A stretch of DNA of 64,000 nucleotides, taken from contig UCFC01000010.1 of the NCBI GenBank assembly GCA_900471515.1, positions 1-64,000 of the forward strand, in the 5' to 3' direction. The notes beneath the pieces were generated by a model. It did not search any database. It was not told where the DNA came from and was given only the letters and a program-made list of their open reading frames with translations. The first letter of the stretch is position 1. Every line of letters begins with the position of its first letter. This DNA comes from Hyphomicrobiales bacterium. Lineage in GTDB: Bacteria > Pseudomonadota > Alphaproteobacteria > Rhizobiales > Rhizobiaceae. The position numbers and the translations under genes were made by a program. This document shows positions 8,779-17,942 of this stretch, one piece after another.

Positions 8779-9845
8779 ACGGCAACGCCGGTCCTGGTGG
8801 GGCGAAGCTCGGTTTCTTTCGATGGGATGGTGCCGGAAACATGAATGTGCATAGGATACCAACAGGAGCCGCCCCTGCGGGCACGAAACAGCGGCTGGGG
8901 CCGATCGTCTTTGCGGTCGATGCGGCCTATGCTGTTCCCCTGGCGACCGCGCTTAGATCGGTCGCCGAAAACAACAGAGATGCATGGCCTCTGGATATCC
9001 ATGTCATTCATGAAGGTATAGGCGAAGAAACAAAGCGCCGGATCTTTGATTCCCTGCCGGCAAACTCCACAGTCATCCAGTGGCATCCCATCGGCACCCT
9101 GTCTTTCGCGAGCGGATTTTCCACGCGCCCCGGCGTCTCGAAGATGACCTTCGCAAGGATCCTTCTGCCGCAGTTCCTTCCGGAGAGCTGCAACCGGGCT
9201 CTCTATCTGGACGGCGACATCCTCGTGCTGGCTGCGCTTGAACAGTTGTGGAATGCCGATCTGGGCGAGGCGGTAATCGGCGCGGTGCCGGACTACTGGC
9301 TGGACGATGTGGTGAGCAAAGAGCTGGGGGCGGCAGGCGCTCCCCGAGTGGAGCGCTATTTCAACGCCGGCATTCTTCTTATCGACCTTGAGAAATGGCG
9401 GAAGGAGCGGATATCGGAACGGTCGCTGGATTATCTCGATCGCTTTCCGACGACGGAATATTCGGATCAGGACGCTCTCAACGTCGCCTGCGACGGAAAG
9501 TGGAAAGTCCTGGATCGCGCCTGGAATTTCCAGTTCGAGCCCACACAGGCGATCGGTCGCATCGCGCTCGAACAGAAGCTCGGGATCGTGCATTTCGTAA
9601 CCAATGTGAAGCCCTGGAAATCGGGAAGCTTGAGCCCGAACGTTGCATTCTACGATGCGTTCCGATCCCGGACCCGATTTGCGCTGACGCGCCGGGAGCG
9701 CATTCAAAGTGGCCTGAAGCGCGCAGGCTCCCGGCTGCTTGCCCGATCCGCGCTGTTGCGGGCCGTGTGGTCCTGCACGAAATCGGCAATGCAGACGTAC
9801 ACATCAACTTTGGCGCGAATGAACCGGGGAGCGAGGAACGCCTGA
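8775..9845 (+). CDS. Glycosyltransferase family 8 protein
   Basis: A GT8 enzyme of the LgtC/galactosyltransferase type, 356 residues from a GTG that overlaps the upstream stop (GTGA); an ATG at 8841 giving 334 residues is a fair alternative, since neither start has a strong ribosome-binding site. Family marks are [32 protein letters not shown] with the DxD metal site, [26 protein letters not shown] and [11 protein letters not shown] with the late metal-binding histidine. The retaining mechanism uses UDP-galactose or UDP-glucose in known members. The basic C-terminal tail may bind the membrane. Confidence 0.85.
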   Translation: MNGNAGPGGAKLGFFRWDGAGNMNVHRIPTGAAPAGTKQRLGPIVFAVDAAYAVPLATALRSVAENNRDAWPLDIHVIHEGIGEETKRRIFDSLPANSTVIQWHPIGTLSFASGFSTRPGVSKMTFARILLPQFLPESCNRALYLDGDILVLAALEQLWNADLGEAVIGAVPDYWLDDVVSKELGAAGAPRVERYFNAGILLIDLEKWRKERISERSLDYLDRFPTTEYSDQDALNVACDGKWKVLDRAWNFQFEPTQAIGRIALEQKLGIVHFVTNVKPWKSGSLSPNVAFYDAFRSRTRFALTRRERIQSGLKRAGSRLLARSALLRAVWSCTKSAMQTYTSTLARMNRGARNA

Positions 9846-9886
9846 AGAGCGAAGCGAAGCCGAGTGGCGCCCGTGGAGGAAGAAAC

Positions 9887-10879
9887 TTGCAACGAGTTGA
9901 TGTCGTAATTCCCTGCTACAACTACGCTCACTTCCTGCGGGAATGTGTTGAAAGCGTTCTCTCGCAGGCCAATGTCGAAGTGCGTGTGCTCATCCTGGAT
10001 GATTGCTCGCCGGACAATACGCCCGAGGTCGGAATGGCCTTGGCATCCCGGGATAAACGGGTTGCCTATCGTCGGCATGCGGCAAACAAGGGACACATCG
10101 CGACCTATAATGAGGGGATCGCGTGGGCAGGCGGTGACCTATTCCTGCTTCTGTCCGCGGACGATTATCTATTGCCGGGTGCGCTGGGCCGCGCGGCAGC
10201 GCTGATGCGCGACAATCCCGATGTCGGGTTTGCGTTCGGGAACGCGCTTGTGGCCGAGCCGGACGGCGTTATAACCAGGCGCGTCGATCCTCTCGGCGAC
10301 CGGAATGTGCCGCCGATGCAGGTCCTATCCGGTCCGCAATTCATGCGCCTAAGCGGGGCAAGCAACCTCGTTCCGACACCGACGGCCGTCGTCAGAACGG
10401 CGCTGCAAAAGCATGTTGGCGGCTATCATAAAGAACTGCCGCATGCCGGTGACATGGAGATGTGGCTGCGGCTCGCATCGCATGCCGGGGTGGGCTATAT
10501 CAACGAAGACCAGGCAGTATATCGCAGACATGCTTCGAACATGTCGCTGCAATACTACGGCCAAAGTATTCTCCCCGACCTCCGGCAAAGAAAACATGCT
10601 TTCGATATCCTGTTTCGCCAGGGCGCCGACAGCCTCAAGACAGATGAAAAACTGAGGCGTTTCCTTGCCAGAGATCTGGGGAAAGAGTCGCTTCGCCTCG
10701 CTGGAATGGCATTCAACAATTCCGATCTTGCCACTGCCGCGGCGATTCAGCGCTTTGCCCTCGAGGTTTCTCCGGAGGTGCGAAATTCACTGCCCTGGAT
10801 CAAGCTGGCCTGCAAGCGGATCATCGGACCAAAATATTGGTATGCCCTGAATTCCATCGGGCGGTGGGTTGCGGGATGA
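9887..10879 (+). CDS. Glycosyltransferase family 2 protein
   Basis: A 330-residue GT2 enzyme beginning at a TTG with a strong GGAGGA six bases upstream; open sequence continues further upstream but is the shadow of the GT8 gene. Key segments are VDVVIPCYNYAHFLRECVES, VRVLILDDCSPDNT with the first acidic pair, LLLSADDYLLPG as the metal-binding DxD region near residue 90, and HAGDMEMWLRLA near 185 as the ED motif. It follows the GT8 gene after 41 bases and ends the plus-strand glycosyltransferase run, about 120 bases before the convergent regulator gene. Confidence 0.86.
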   Translation: MQRVDVVIPCYNYAHFLRECVESVLSQANVEVRVLILDDCSPDNTPEVGMALASRDKRVAYRRHAANKGHIATYNEGIAWAGGDLFLLLSADDYLLPGALGRAAALMRDNPDVGFAFGNALVAEPDGVITRRVDPLGDRNVPPMQVLSGPQFMRLSGASNLVPTPTAVVRTALQKHVGGYHKELPHAGDMEMWLRLASHAGVGYINEDQAVYRRHASNMSLQYYGQSILPDLRQRKHAFDILFRQGADSLKTDEKLRRFLARDLGKESLRLAGMAFNNSDLATAAAIQRFALEVSPEVRNSLPWIKLACKRIIGPKYWYALNSIGRWVAG

Positions 10880-10921
10880 GCGGGCAGGGATGTGCAGCGG
10901 AATTGTCGATCACGGCCCCGG

Positions 10922-10939
10922 CGGCGGTCGGTACCGCCG
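10922..10939. terminator. Possible bidirectional hairpin between convergent genes
   Basis: A seven-base stem CGGCGGT / ACCGCCG with a four-base loop lies between the GT2 gene and the convergent LuxR-type regulator. No T-run follows, so the terminator call is weak. Confidence 0.3.
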
Positions 10940-10999
10940 GGACGATCTGGCGCAGCAACGCGTCTGCTGCATGCCGGACTATTCGATCGTCTGACGGTG

Positions 11000-11788
11000 T
11001 CAGCACAGTGTCTTGTTTGCGCTGACGCCGGAAATGCTGTTTTGAAACAGGTCGTTGAGCTTGAACACGACTTCCGTTCTGTTCGTTGCCTTGACCTTTT
11101 TCATGATGTTGCGGACATGCACCTTCACGGTGCTTTCCCGCAGGTTGAGTTCATAGGCGATGATCTTGTTCGCCTTTCCGCGCCGGAGCGCCTCGACCAC
11201 CTCTGCCTGACGGTCCGTGAAGATGCCGGCCAGGGGACGGGCGGTCGTGTTGCTGGATTCCAGCAAGTGACGCATGGCGAAGAGCGTGCTGGCGGGCACA
11301 AAAACACCACCCGCTACCGACAGTGCAATCAGCTCCATGCAGACGCTGATACTGACCGAGGCGGGTATGTAGCCCTTGGCGCCGTATTCGATCGCCTTGA
11401 CGATCTGGCCGAAATCGTCGCTATCGGCCAGTATGATGACGGGTATCGCGCCGAATTCCGCAGCAAGGCTTCTGATCTGCCCCGAGACGGCAGGCTCGTC
11501 GATTTTCTTGCCACCGATATTCAGGAGGATAGCTGAAAGCGGCGGATATTCGTCGCATTTCTGCTTCCACTCCTCAATACTTCCGAATGCCAGTATAAGT
11601 AGATCCGTCTTGTGAGCGGCCATGCACTGAGCAAGGCATTGCCGATCAAGTTCACGGTTGTCGAGGATCACCAAAGAGTGCTTTGGCCTCGATTGCGAGC
11701 TCAATCCGGTAGAGGTATTCTCTACTTTAAGTGGAAGAGCCACATTTTCCTGTCTAAGGTCTAAATTTGGAACAAGCGCTGAATTCAC
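11000..11788 (-). CDS. LuxR-family transcriptional regulator with degenerate receiver-like domain
   Basis: A 262-residue protein. Residues 38-155 look like a response-regulator receiver fold (SLVILDNRELDRQ, then LSAILLNIGG), but the position of the phospho-accepting aspartate is N90, so phosphorylation is unlikely. Residues 190-250 are a clear LuxR/NarL helix-turn-helix (FTDRQAEVVEALRRGKANKI, then LRESTVKVHVRNIMKKV). The GTG start is chosen because GGGGAGGA stands eight bases before it. It reads away from the amino-sugar operon across an AT-rich region, which makes a role in controlling the polysaccharide genes likely. Relatives in rhizobia control exopolysaccharide and motility. Confidence 0.84.
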   Translation of the reverse strand: MNSALVPNLDLRQENVALPLKVENTSTGLSSQSRPKHSLVILDNRELDRQCLAQCMAAHKTDLLILAFGSIEEWKQKCDEYPPLSAILLNIGGKKIDEPAVSGQIRSLAAEFGAIPVIILADSDDFGQIVKAIEYGAKGYIPASVSISVCMELIALSVAGGVFVPASTLFAMRHLLESSNTTARPLAGIFTDRQAEVVEALRRGKANKIIAYELNLRESTVKVHVRNIMKKVKATNRTEVVFKLNDLFQNSISGVSANKTLC

Positions 11789-12337
11789 TGCTTCATCCTC
11801 CCCAGCCGAGTTTCCCTACGCCCCAACAAAACCGAATACTCAAGCCCTTCAAATATGAGGGTTTGGCAGCACTAAAGTAGGATTTAAATACCACAGTTCC
11901 TGTTATCTTAAACTAGCTAATATAGGCTAAAGGGTCAGATTAGTTCCATCGTAAGGTGTAAATAGGACGTAATTCTTGGTATAAACTTATACGATACTAT
12001 GCCATTCGCGGAATGGTTGATTGTGTTGCTCCCCGGTTACGGACGCAGCCGCTAAACGCATGAAAACAATGCCCGCCCCACGGCGCATGACTCGGATATG
12101 CCAGGACCTGGTCCTTCACCAATCTTGATCGTTGGCTATGAATTTCGGCGTACATCGTCGTAAGTAGATACGTCTTTAGGTGAATAAGCTTAGACGTTTT
12201 GTTTCTTTACTCTGGTTGCGAAAACAATTCTCTTTGAATGGAAGAAATATTTGTTTCTTCGAGATGAAATATTGGGCGCAATCATCCGGTTGACGGTTTC
12301 ATCTAGAAGTCAGGGTTTGATGAAGAGTAAGGGGTGC
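11789..12337. promoter_or_regulatory. AT-rich divergent promoter region
   Basis: About 550 bases without a gene separate the LuxR-type regulator from the amino-sugar operon. Base composition is clearly more AT-rich than in neighbouring genes, especially 11860-12000 and 12150-12260, as expected for a large control region. Short dyads such as TATAA-ACT-TATA-like sequence near 11980 are present, but no single site is convincing. Confidence 0.55.
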
Positions 12338-12850
12338 ATGCGTATGATTGCATCAGATGTAAAGCTGGATGATAGCAGCGTCATCCATCATCGAGATCTC
12401 GTGAATCTCTATGGCTGCACGATCGGCGCGGGAACCCGCATCGGCACCTTCGTTGAAATCCAGAAAAACGTCGTCGTCGGAAAAAACTGCAAGATCTCCA
12501 GCCATTCCTTCTTGTGCGAAGGCGTGACGCTGGAAGACGGCGTTTTTATCGGCCACGGCGTCATGTTCACGAACGACACATACCCGCGCGCCGTCAATGC
12601 GGACGGCGGCCTGCAGACCGAAGCCGACTGGGCCGTGGTGCGCACCCTGGTCAAGCGCCACGCATCGATCGGCAGCAATGCGACCATTCTCCCTGGCGTC
12701 ACGATCGGAGAGGCTGCGCAGGTCGGCGCCGGAGCGGTCGTAACGAAGAATGTGCCTGACGGCGCCATTGTCGCCGGCGTTCCGGCCAGGATTACCGGTC
12801 GCGTTCATGACCGGTCCGTCAACATGCAAGCGTTGGGAGGAATGCGATGA
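12338..12850 (+). CDS. Left-handed beta-helix acyltransferase (WbpD-like)
   Basis: A hexapeptide-repeat acetyltransferase of about 170 residues. Imperfect [LIV]-G-x4 repeats run almost throughout (IGAGTRIGTFVEI, IGSNATILPGVTIGEAAQVGAGAVV), with HGVMFTNDTYPRA as the catalytic-histidine loop and a closing VAGVPAR. With the dehydrogenase and aminotransferase that follow, it matches the WbpD-WbpB-WbpE trio that makes UDP-2,3-diacetamido-2,3-dideoxy-glucuronate; it would acetylate the 3-amino group. The start is uncertain: ATG codons at 12320, 12338 and 12344 share the AAGGGG stretch at about 12329-12334. The stop overlaps the next ATG (ATGA). Confidence 0.84.
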   Translation: MRMIASDVKLDDSSVIHHRDLVNLYGCTIGAGTRIGTFVEIQKNVVVGKNCKISSHSFLCEGVTLEDGVFIGHGVMFTNDTYPRAVNADGGLQTEADWAVVRTLVKRHASIGSNATILPGVTIGEAAQVGAGAVVTKNVPDGAIVAGVPARITGRVHDRSVNMQALGGMR

Positions 12851-13884
12851 TCGGCATTGCAGTTGTTGGATATGGCTATTGGGGTCCCAACCTGGTGCGC
12901 AATATTTCGGAAGCGGCCGGTGCAGAACTCATCGCGGTCTGTGATCTCAATGTCGAGCGCCTGGCGGCGGTCAAAAGCCGGTACCCCGCGGTAACGATTA
13001 CCGACAATTTCGAGGAAGTTCTGCGCGATCCGCGAGTGGATGCGATCGCTATCGCGACGCCGGTCTTCACGCATTTCAAACTTGCCATGCAGGCGATGAT
13101 GGCCGGAAAGCACGTCTTCGTCGAAAAGCCCATGGCCTCGACCGCAGAAGAAGCGGCACGCATGGTCGAGGAGGCCGCGCGCCGGCGCCTCGTGCTCGCC
13201 GTGGACCATACTTTCGTTCACACAGGCGCGGTGCGCAAGATGCGGGAACTGGTCGAGAGCGGTCTCGGCGACATGTATTATTACGACTCGGTCCGGGTCA
13301 ATCTCGGGCTCTTCCAGCACGATGTCAGCGTCATCTGGGATCTTGCCGTGCACGATCTGTCCATCCTGGACCATGTGGTGCAGGAGAGGCCCGTAGCCGT
13401 TTCCGCGACGGGCATGAGCCATGTGCTCGGCGAGCCGGAGAACATCGCCTACCTCACGCTCTTCTTCGAGAGCAAGCTTATCGCACATATCCACGTCAAT
13501 TGGCTGGCGCCGGTCAAGGTACGCCGCACGCTGATCGGCGGCAGCGCCAAGATGGTCGTCTACGACGACCTGGAGCCCAGCGAAAAGATCAAGGTCTACG
13601 ACAAGGGCATTACGCTAAACCCCAATTCCCAGGCCTATGGCGAGAACGTGCATCAGATGATGGTCGGCTATCGCAGCGGCGACATGTGGGCGCCCAAGCT
13701 CGACATGACCGAGGCGCTGAAACGCGAACTGGATCAATTCGTCGATTGCATCGAGCAAAATACGCGGCCGATTACCGACGGCAATGCCGGGCTGCGTGTC
13801 GTGCGCATTCTTGAAGCCGCAAGCCGGTCGCTCGCCCAGCGCGGTCGCATCATCGAGCTGGAAGAGGCGAGGCTTATCGCATGA
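12847..13884 (+). CDS. Gfo/Idh/MocA family oxidoreductase (WbpB/WlbA-like)
   Basis: A 345-residue NAD(P)-dependent sugar dehydrogenase. The N-terminal Rossmann motif is VVGYGYWGPN at residues 5-14, followed by IAIATPVFTHFKLAMQAMMAGKHVFVEKPMA with the conserved EKP lysine near residue 95, and WDLAVHDLSILDHV with the active-site histidine region near 170. In the WbpB pathway it oxidises C3 of a UDP-amino sugar uronate, giving the keto substrate of the aminotransferase that follows. It overlaps both neighbours by four bases, so the three products are likely made together. Confidence 0.87.
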   Translation: MIGIAVVGYGYWGPNLVRNISEAAGAELIAVCDLNVERLAAVKSRYPAVTITDNFEEVLRDPRVDAIAIATPVFTHFKLAMQAMMAGKHVFVEKPMASTAEEAARMVEEAARRRLVLAVDHTFVHTGAVRKMRELVESGLGDMYYYDSVRVNLGLFQHDVSVIWDLAVHDLSILDHVVQERPVAVSATGMSHVLGEPENIAYLTLFFESKLIAHIHVNWLAPVKVRRTLIGGSAKMVVYDDLEPSEKIKVYDKGITLNPNSQAYGENVHQMMVGYRSGDMWAPKLDMTEALKRELDQFVDCIEQNTRPITDGNAGLRVVRILEAASRSLAQRGRIIELEEARLIA

Positions 13885-14984
13885 TCCCGTTTTTGGACCT
13901 CAAGGCACAATATCAGTCCCTCAAGAGCGAAATCGACGCCGCCGTGCTCGGCGTCCTGGCGTCGGGCCAATATATACTGGGCGAGGAAGTCGCCCGCCTC
14001 GAGCAGGAATTCGCTGACTATTGCAACGTGAAGCATGCGATCGCCGTCAATACCGGGACGAGTGCCCTGCATCTGTCGCTTCTTGCGGCGGGCGTCGGCC
14101 CCGGCGATGAGGTCATCACCGTACCGTTCACCTTTGTCGCGACGGTATCGGCGATCTGCTACACCGGCGCACGACCGGTCTTCGTCGATATCGAGCCTGT
14201 GACGCTCACGATGGATGCGGCTCAACTCGAGGCGAAGATTACGCGCCGGACCAGGGCCATCATTCCCGTCCACCTCTACGGCCAGATGGCCGATATGGAT
14301 GCCATCAAGGCCATTGCCGACCGCCACGGTATCCCGGTCATCGAGGATGCCTGCCAGGCGCACGGGGCGCGATACAGGGGCAAGCGCGCCGGCAGCATCG
14401 GTCTGTCCGGCTGCTTCAGCTTCTATCCGGGCAAAAATCTTGGCGCCTGCGGCGAGGGCGGCATCGTTGTGACCGACAGCGACGAGCAGGCCAAGACCAT
14501 GCGCATGTTGCGCGACTGGGGACAGGAACAGCGCTACCACCATGTGCTGAAGGGCTTCAATTACCGTATGGATGCCATTCAGGGCGCCATCCTGCGCATC
14601 AAGCTTCGCCATCTCGACGCCTGGACGGAAGCGCGGCGTAGCCATGCCCGGCGTTACTCGTCGCTACTTGCGGGCGCGACGCAATTGACGACGCCTGTCG
14701 AGGCCGCCGATCGCCGCCACGTCTATCACGTCTATGCCATCAGAAGCCCTGATCGCGACGCGCTTCAGCGTGTGCTGACGGCGGAAGGCATCCCTTCGGG
14801 ATTGCATTATCCCGTTCCCGTTCATCTGCAGAAGGCGCATGCCGACCTCGGCCATCGGGCCGGCGACTTCCCGGTTTCGGAAGCTGCCGCACGCGAGGTT
14901 CTCTCCCTGCCGATCTATCCGGAGATGCCTGCTGCGCACGTCGATCAGGTGGCGGCAGCACTGGAGTACGCTTATGTCAGTTGA
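13881..14984 (+). CDS. DegT/DnrJ/EryC1/StrS family sugar aminotransferase (WbpE-like)
   Basis: A 367-residue PLP-dependent aminotransferase. NTGTSALHLSLLAAGVGPGDEVI binds the PLP phosphate, VIEDACQAHGA carries the aspartate that contacts the pyridine nitrogen (D157), and SFYPGKNLGACGEGG holds the Schiff-base lysine K185. It would transfer an amino group from glutamate to a keto nucleotide sugar in the cytoplasm. The start overlaps the dehydrogenase stop by four bases, and the gene overlaps the next acetyltransferase by eleven. It is one of two such aminotransferases in the operon. Confidence 0.9.
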   Translation: MIPFLDLKAQYQSLKSEIDAAVLGVLASGQYILGEEVARLEQEFADYCNVKHAIAVNTGTSALHLSLLAAGVGPGDEVITVPFTFVATVSAICYTGARPVFVDIEPVTLTMDAAQLEAKITRRTRAIIPVHLYGQMADMDAIKAIADRHGIPVIEDACQAHGARYRGKRAGSIGLSGCFSFYPGKNLGACGEGGIVVTDSDEQAKTMRMLRDWGQEQRYHHVLKGFNYRMDAIQGAILRIKLRHLDAWTEARRSHARRYSSLLAGATQLTTPVEAADRRHVYHVYAIRSPDRDALQRVLTAEGIPSGLHYPVPVHLQKAHADLGHRAGDFPVSEAAAREVLSLPIYPEMPAAHVDQVAAALEYAYVS

Positions 14985-15693
14985 TCGCGCAGGCGAGGCG
15001 CGCGTTGTACAGGCGGTTCACGGACGCAGTCGCAAGCCAGCGGATCCCGCCTATCAGGCGGGACTTGCCGAGGAACTGAGGCAGTCATATGGCCGCGCCG
15101 GCCTTATCGAACTCTACGGGCGCTTTGCTGCAGGCGACGGTGTCGTGGACACGCTGATGCGCAAAGCCATCTGGCAGGCGCTCGCGCGCAGTTGCGGCGA
15201 GGGCCTGCAGGTTGCGGGCGGCGCCGGTTTCAAACATCCCGAAACGTTCGATATCGGCAGCGGCGTGTTTATCGGCGCTCAGGCCTATATCCAGGGCCGC
15301 TATGACGGCACCTGCAAGATCGGCAACAATGTCTGGATCGGGCCGATGGCCTATTTCGACGCGCGCGATCTGGTGATCGAGGATTTCGTTGGATGGGGAC
15401 CGGGTGCCAAGGTGCTCGGCTCGACCCACACCGCGTTGCCGGTGGACGTGCCGATCATTCGCACGGACCTCGAAATCAGGCCGGTTCGGATCGGCGCAGG
15501 CGCCGATATCGGAACGAACGCGACAATCCTGCCCGGTGTCAGCATCGGTGAAGGGGCGATCGTGGGCGCGGGAGCAATCGTGGTTTCCGATGTCGAGCCC
15601 TATTCGGTCGTCGCGGGCGTACCGGCAAAATTCATACGCTGGCGCAAGGAAGCCGATCCTGCGCTGGACATATCGCGTGGAGGAAGATCGTGA
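14974..15693 (+). CDS. Left-handed beta-helix acetyltransferase (second copy)
   Basis: A 239-residue acyltransferase. About 95 residues without repeats precede a left-handed beta-helix domain (IGSGVFIGAQAYIQG, IGNNVWIGPMAYFDA, IGTNATILPGVSIGEGAIVGAGAIV), ending with VAGVPAKFIRW. GSTHTALP near residue 150 probably supplies the catalytic histidine. The N-terminal extension resembles sugar O-acetyltransferases. The ATG at 14974, preceded by GGAG, lies inside the previous gene's end. It may N-acetylate an amino sugar made by the operon's second aminotransferase or O-acetylate the polymer. Confidence 0.82.
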   Translation: MSVDRAGEARVVQAVHGRSRKPADPAYQAGLAEELRQSYGRAGLIELYGRFAAGDGVVDTLMRKAIWQALARSCGEGLQVAGGAGFKHPETFDIGSGVFIGAQAYIQGRYDGTCKIGNNVWIGPMAYFDARDLVIEDFVGWGPGAKVLGSTHTALPVDVPIIRTDLEIRPVRIGAGADIGTNATILPGVSIGEGAIVGAGAIVVSDVEPYSVVAGVPAKFIRWRKEADPALDISRGGRS

Positions 15694-16661
15694 GAAATCA
15701 GCGGATACTCATTACCGGCGGGGCCGGCCTGATCGGGTCGCACATTGCCGATCTTGTTGCGCTGGAAAGACCGCGCGAGATCATCATCCTCGACAATTTC
15801 GTGCGTGGGCGGCGCGACAATCTCAGTGCGGCAATAGCCGGCGGAGCCGTCAACATCGTCGAGGGAGATATCCGCGACAGGGCGCTGCTGGCGAAAATCT
15901 TCGAGGGCGTCGATATCGTTTTCCATCAGGCGGCCATTCGCATCACGCAATGCGCGGAAGAGCCGCGGCTTGCCTTCGATGTTCTGGCCGAAGGCACGTT
16001 CAACGTCCTTGAAGCTGCCGTCAATGCGCGCGTGTCCAAGGTCGTCGCCGCCTCATCGGCCTCGGTACTGGGGCTTGCCGAGAGTTTCCCGACGACCGAA
16101 AACCATCATCCGTACAATAACCGGACGATTTACGGCGCGGCCAAGACGTTCAACGAGGGGCTGCTGCGCAGCTTCGCGGACATGTATGGCTTGCGCTATG
16201 TGGCGCTGCGCTATTTCAACGTCTACGGGCCGCGAATGGACGTCTACGGCGCCTACACGGAAGTGCTGATCCGCTGGATGGAGCGCCTGGCGGCCGGCAT
16301 GCCGCCCCTCGTCTACGGCGATGGCAGCCAGACGATGGATTTCGTGGATGCGCGCGATATCGCCCGGGCAAATCTGCTGGCGGCGAAAAGCGATGTCACC
16401 GATGAGGTGTTCAATGTCGCGAGCGGCAGGGAAATAAGCCTCCTGGAACTCGCGCAGATGCTAAGCGGCATCATGGGAGTCTCGCTTGCGCCGGAGCACA
16501 AGGAGGCCCGCGCGGTCAACGGTGTGACCCGTCGTCTTGCCGATGTCAGCAAGGCCGAAAGGCTCCTGGGCTTCAAGGCGGAGATATCGATGGAACAGGG
16601 GCTGCGCGACCTCGTCGAATGGTGGCAGTTGAAGACTGCAGCAGGGGGGCAGGCTGCATGA
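15690..16661 (+). CDS. NAD-dependent epimerase/dehydratase family protein
   Basis: A 323-residue extended short-chain dehydrogenase. ILITGGAGLIGSHIADLV at residues 6-23 binds NAD, FHQAAIRITQ and AASSASVLGLAE precede the catalytic YGAAK near residue 151, and ALRYFNVYGPRMDVYGAYTEV matches nucleotide-sugar 4-epimerases. It could epimerise UDP-sugars or form a 4-keto sugar for the aminotransferase that follows. The GTG start is supported by TGGAGGAAG and a four-base GTGA overlap with the upstream stop; the next gene overlaps by ATGA. Confidence 0.86.
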   Translation: MRNQRILITGGAGLIGSHIADLVALERPREIIILDNFVRGRRDNLSAAIAGGAVNIVEGDIRDRALLAKIFEGVDIVFHQAAIRITQCAEEPRLAFDVLAEGTFNVLEAAVNARVSKVVAASSASVLGLAESFPTTENHHPYNNRTIYGAAKTFNEGLLRSFADMYGLRYVALRYFNVYGPRMDVYGAYTEVLIRWMERLAAGMPPLVYGDGSQTMDFVDARDIARANLLAAKSDVTDEVFNVASGREISLLELAQMLSGIMGVSLAPEHKEARAVNGVTRRLADVSKAERLLGFKAEISMEQGLRDLVEWWQLKTAAGGQAA

Positions 16662-17872
16662 GTGCGTCATCGTCCACGATTCCAGTCGCCAAGCCCGTTC
16701 TGGGCGAGGAAGAGGCCGAGGCCGCGCGTCGCGTCATTCTGTCGGGATGGGTGACGCAGGGGCCGGAAGTCGCGGCATTCGAGCGTGAATTCGCCGACTT
16801 CGTCGGTGCGGCGCATGCCTGCGCCGTATCTAACTGCACGACCGCACTGCATCTCGCCCTGAAGGCCGTCGGCGTGGGTGCCGGTGACGAAGTCATCACC
16901 GTCAGCCATTCCTTCATCGCCACCGCGAACGCCGTTCGGTACTGCGACGGCGTGCCTGTCTTCGTCGATATCGAAGCGGATGGCTACAATATCGACGCCA
17001 GCCTGATCGAAGCGGCGATCACGCCCCGCACCAAGGCAATCCTCTGCGTGCACCAGCTCGGCATGCCTTGCGATCTCCGCTCGATCGTGGAGATCGGCAG
17101 GCGCCACAAGATTCCGGTCATCGAGGATGCCGCCTGCGCGACAGGAAGCGAAATCCTTTGGGACGGACGCTGGGAAAAAATCGGCAAGGCGCATGGTGAC
17201 ATTGCCTGCTTCTCCTTCCATCCCCGCAAGGTCGTCACGACAGGCGACGGCGGTATGCTGACCACGGCCAACTCCGATCATGACCGAAAATTCCGGCTGT
17301 GGCGCCAGCACGGAATGAGCGTCACCGATGCCGTTCGCCACGGCTCGAAACAGGTGATCTTCGAGGATTATGACGAACTGGGCTATAACTACCGCATGAC
17401 CGACCTGCAGGCCGCCGTCGGGCGGGAACAGCTGCGGAGGTTGCCGCAACTGATCGCGCAACGTCGGCGGCTCGCAGAGCTGTATCGCAAGCGCCTGTCC
17501 TTACTCCCCGGGCTTTCCCCGGTCGAGCCGCGCTGGGCGCGCAGCAACTGGCAGAGCTTCTGTGTGAGGTTGCCTGAGACAGCCGACCAGCGGGCGGTCA
17601 TGCAGGCCCTCCTTGATCAGGGGATATCGACGCGGCGCGGCGTGATGAACATACATCTGGAAGGCGCCTATGCAGACCGGAACTCGCATCGTGCTGCCTC
17701 AAGCCTGATGCGAAGCGTATCGGCGCAGCGGCAAACGATCATCCTGCCGCTTTATGCCCAGATGACGGAATTCGACGTCGCACGCGTTGTCGAGGCACTT
17801 TACGCAGCGCTTGCGGAAGTTGCGGCCCCCAATGGGAGCGCACAACCTGGCCTGGACGCCGCTCTGGTCTGA
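16658..17872 (+). CDS. DegT/DnrJ/EryC1/StrS family aminotransferase (second copy)
   Basis: A 404-residue PLP-dependent sugar aminotransferase. NCTTALHLALKAVGVGAGDEVI, VIEDAACATGS and SFHPRKVVTTGDGG with lysine K191 are the cofactor-binding elements. The family's usual length is 370-400. The ATG at 16658 has AGGGGGG before it and overlaps the epimerase stop (ATGA). Together with the epimerase and the second acetyltransferase it could form a separate branch making a 3- or 4-acetamido deoxy-sugar. It is the last gene of the operon and is closed by a strong hairpin. Confidence 0.9.
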   Translation: MSASSSTIPVAKPVLGEEEAEAARRVILSGWVTQGPEVAAFEREFADFVGAAHACAVSNCTTALHLALKAVGVGAGDEVITVSHSFIATANAVRYCDGVPVFVDIEADGYNIDASLIEAAITPRTKAILCVHQLGMPCDLRSIVEIGRRHKIPVIEDAACATGSEILWDGRWEKIGKAHGDIACFSFHPRKVVTTGDGGMLTTANSDHDRKFRLWRQHGMSVTDAVRHGSKQVIFEDYDELGYNYRMTDLQAAVGREQLRRLPQLIAQRRRLAELYRKRLSLLPGLSPVEPRWARSNWQSFCVRLPETADQRAVMQALLDQGISTRRGVMNIHLEGAYADRNSHRAASSLMRSVSAQRQTIILPLYAQMTEFDVARVVEALYAALAEVAAPNGSAQPGLDAALV

Positions 17873-17904
17873 CGCGCCATTTGCATGACGTCATATTTGC
17901 ACAG

Positions 17905-17942
17905 CGAACAATGCGCGCATCGCCCGATGCGCGCATTGTTCG
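17905..17942. terminator. Bidirectional terminator, 18-base perfect inverted repeat
   Basis: Arms at 17905-17922 and 17925-17942 are perfect inverse complements separated by two bases. The right arm touches the stop codon of the convergent flippase gene, and the left is 32 bases past the aminotransferase stop. It should end transcripts from both sides. The arms are GC-rich at the tip and AT-richer at the base (CGAACAA/TTGTTCG). Confidence 0.85.
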
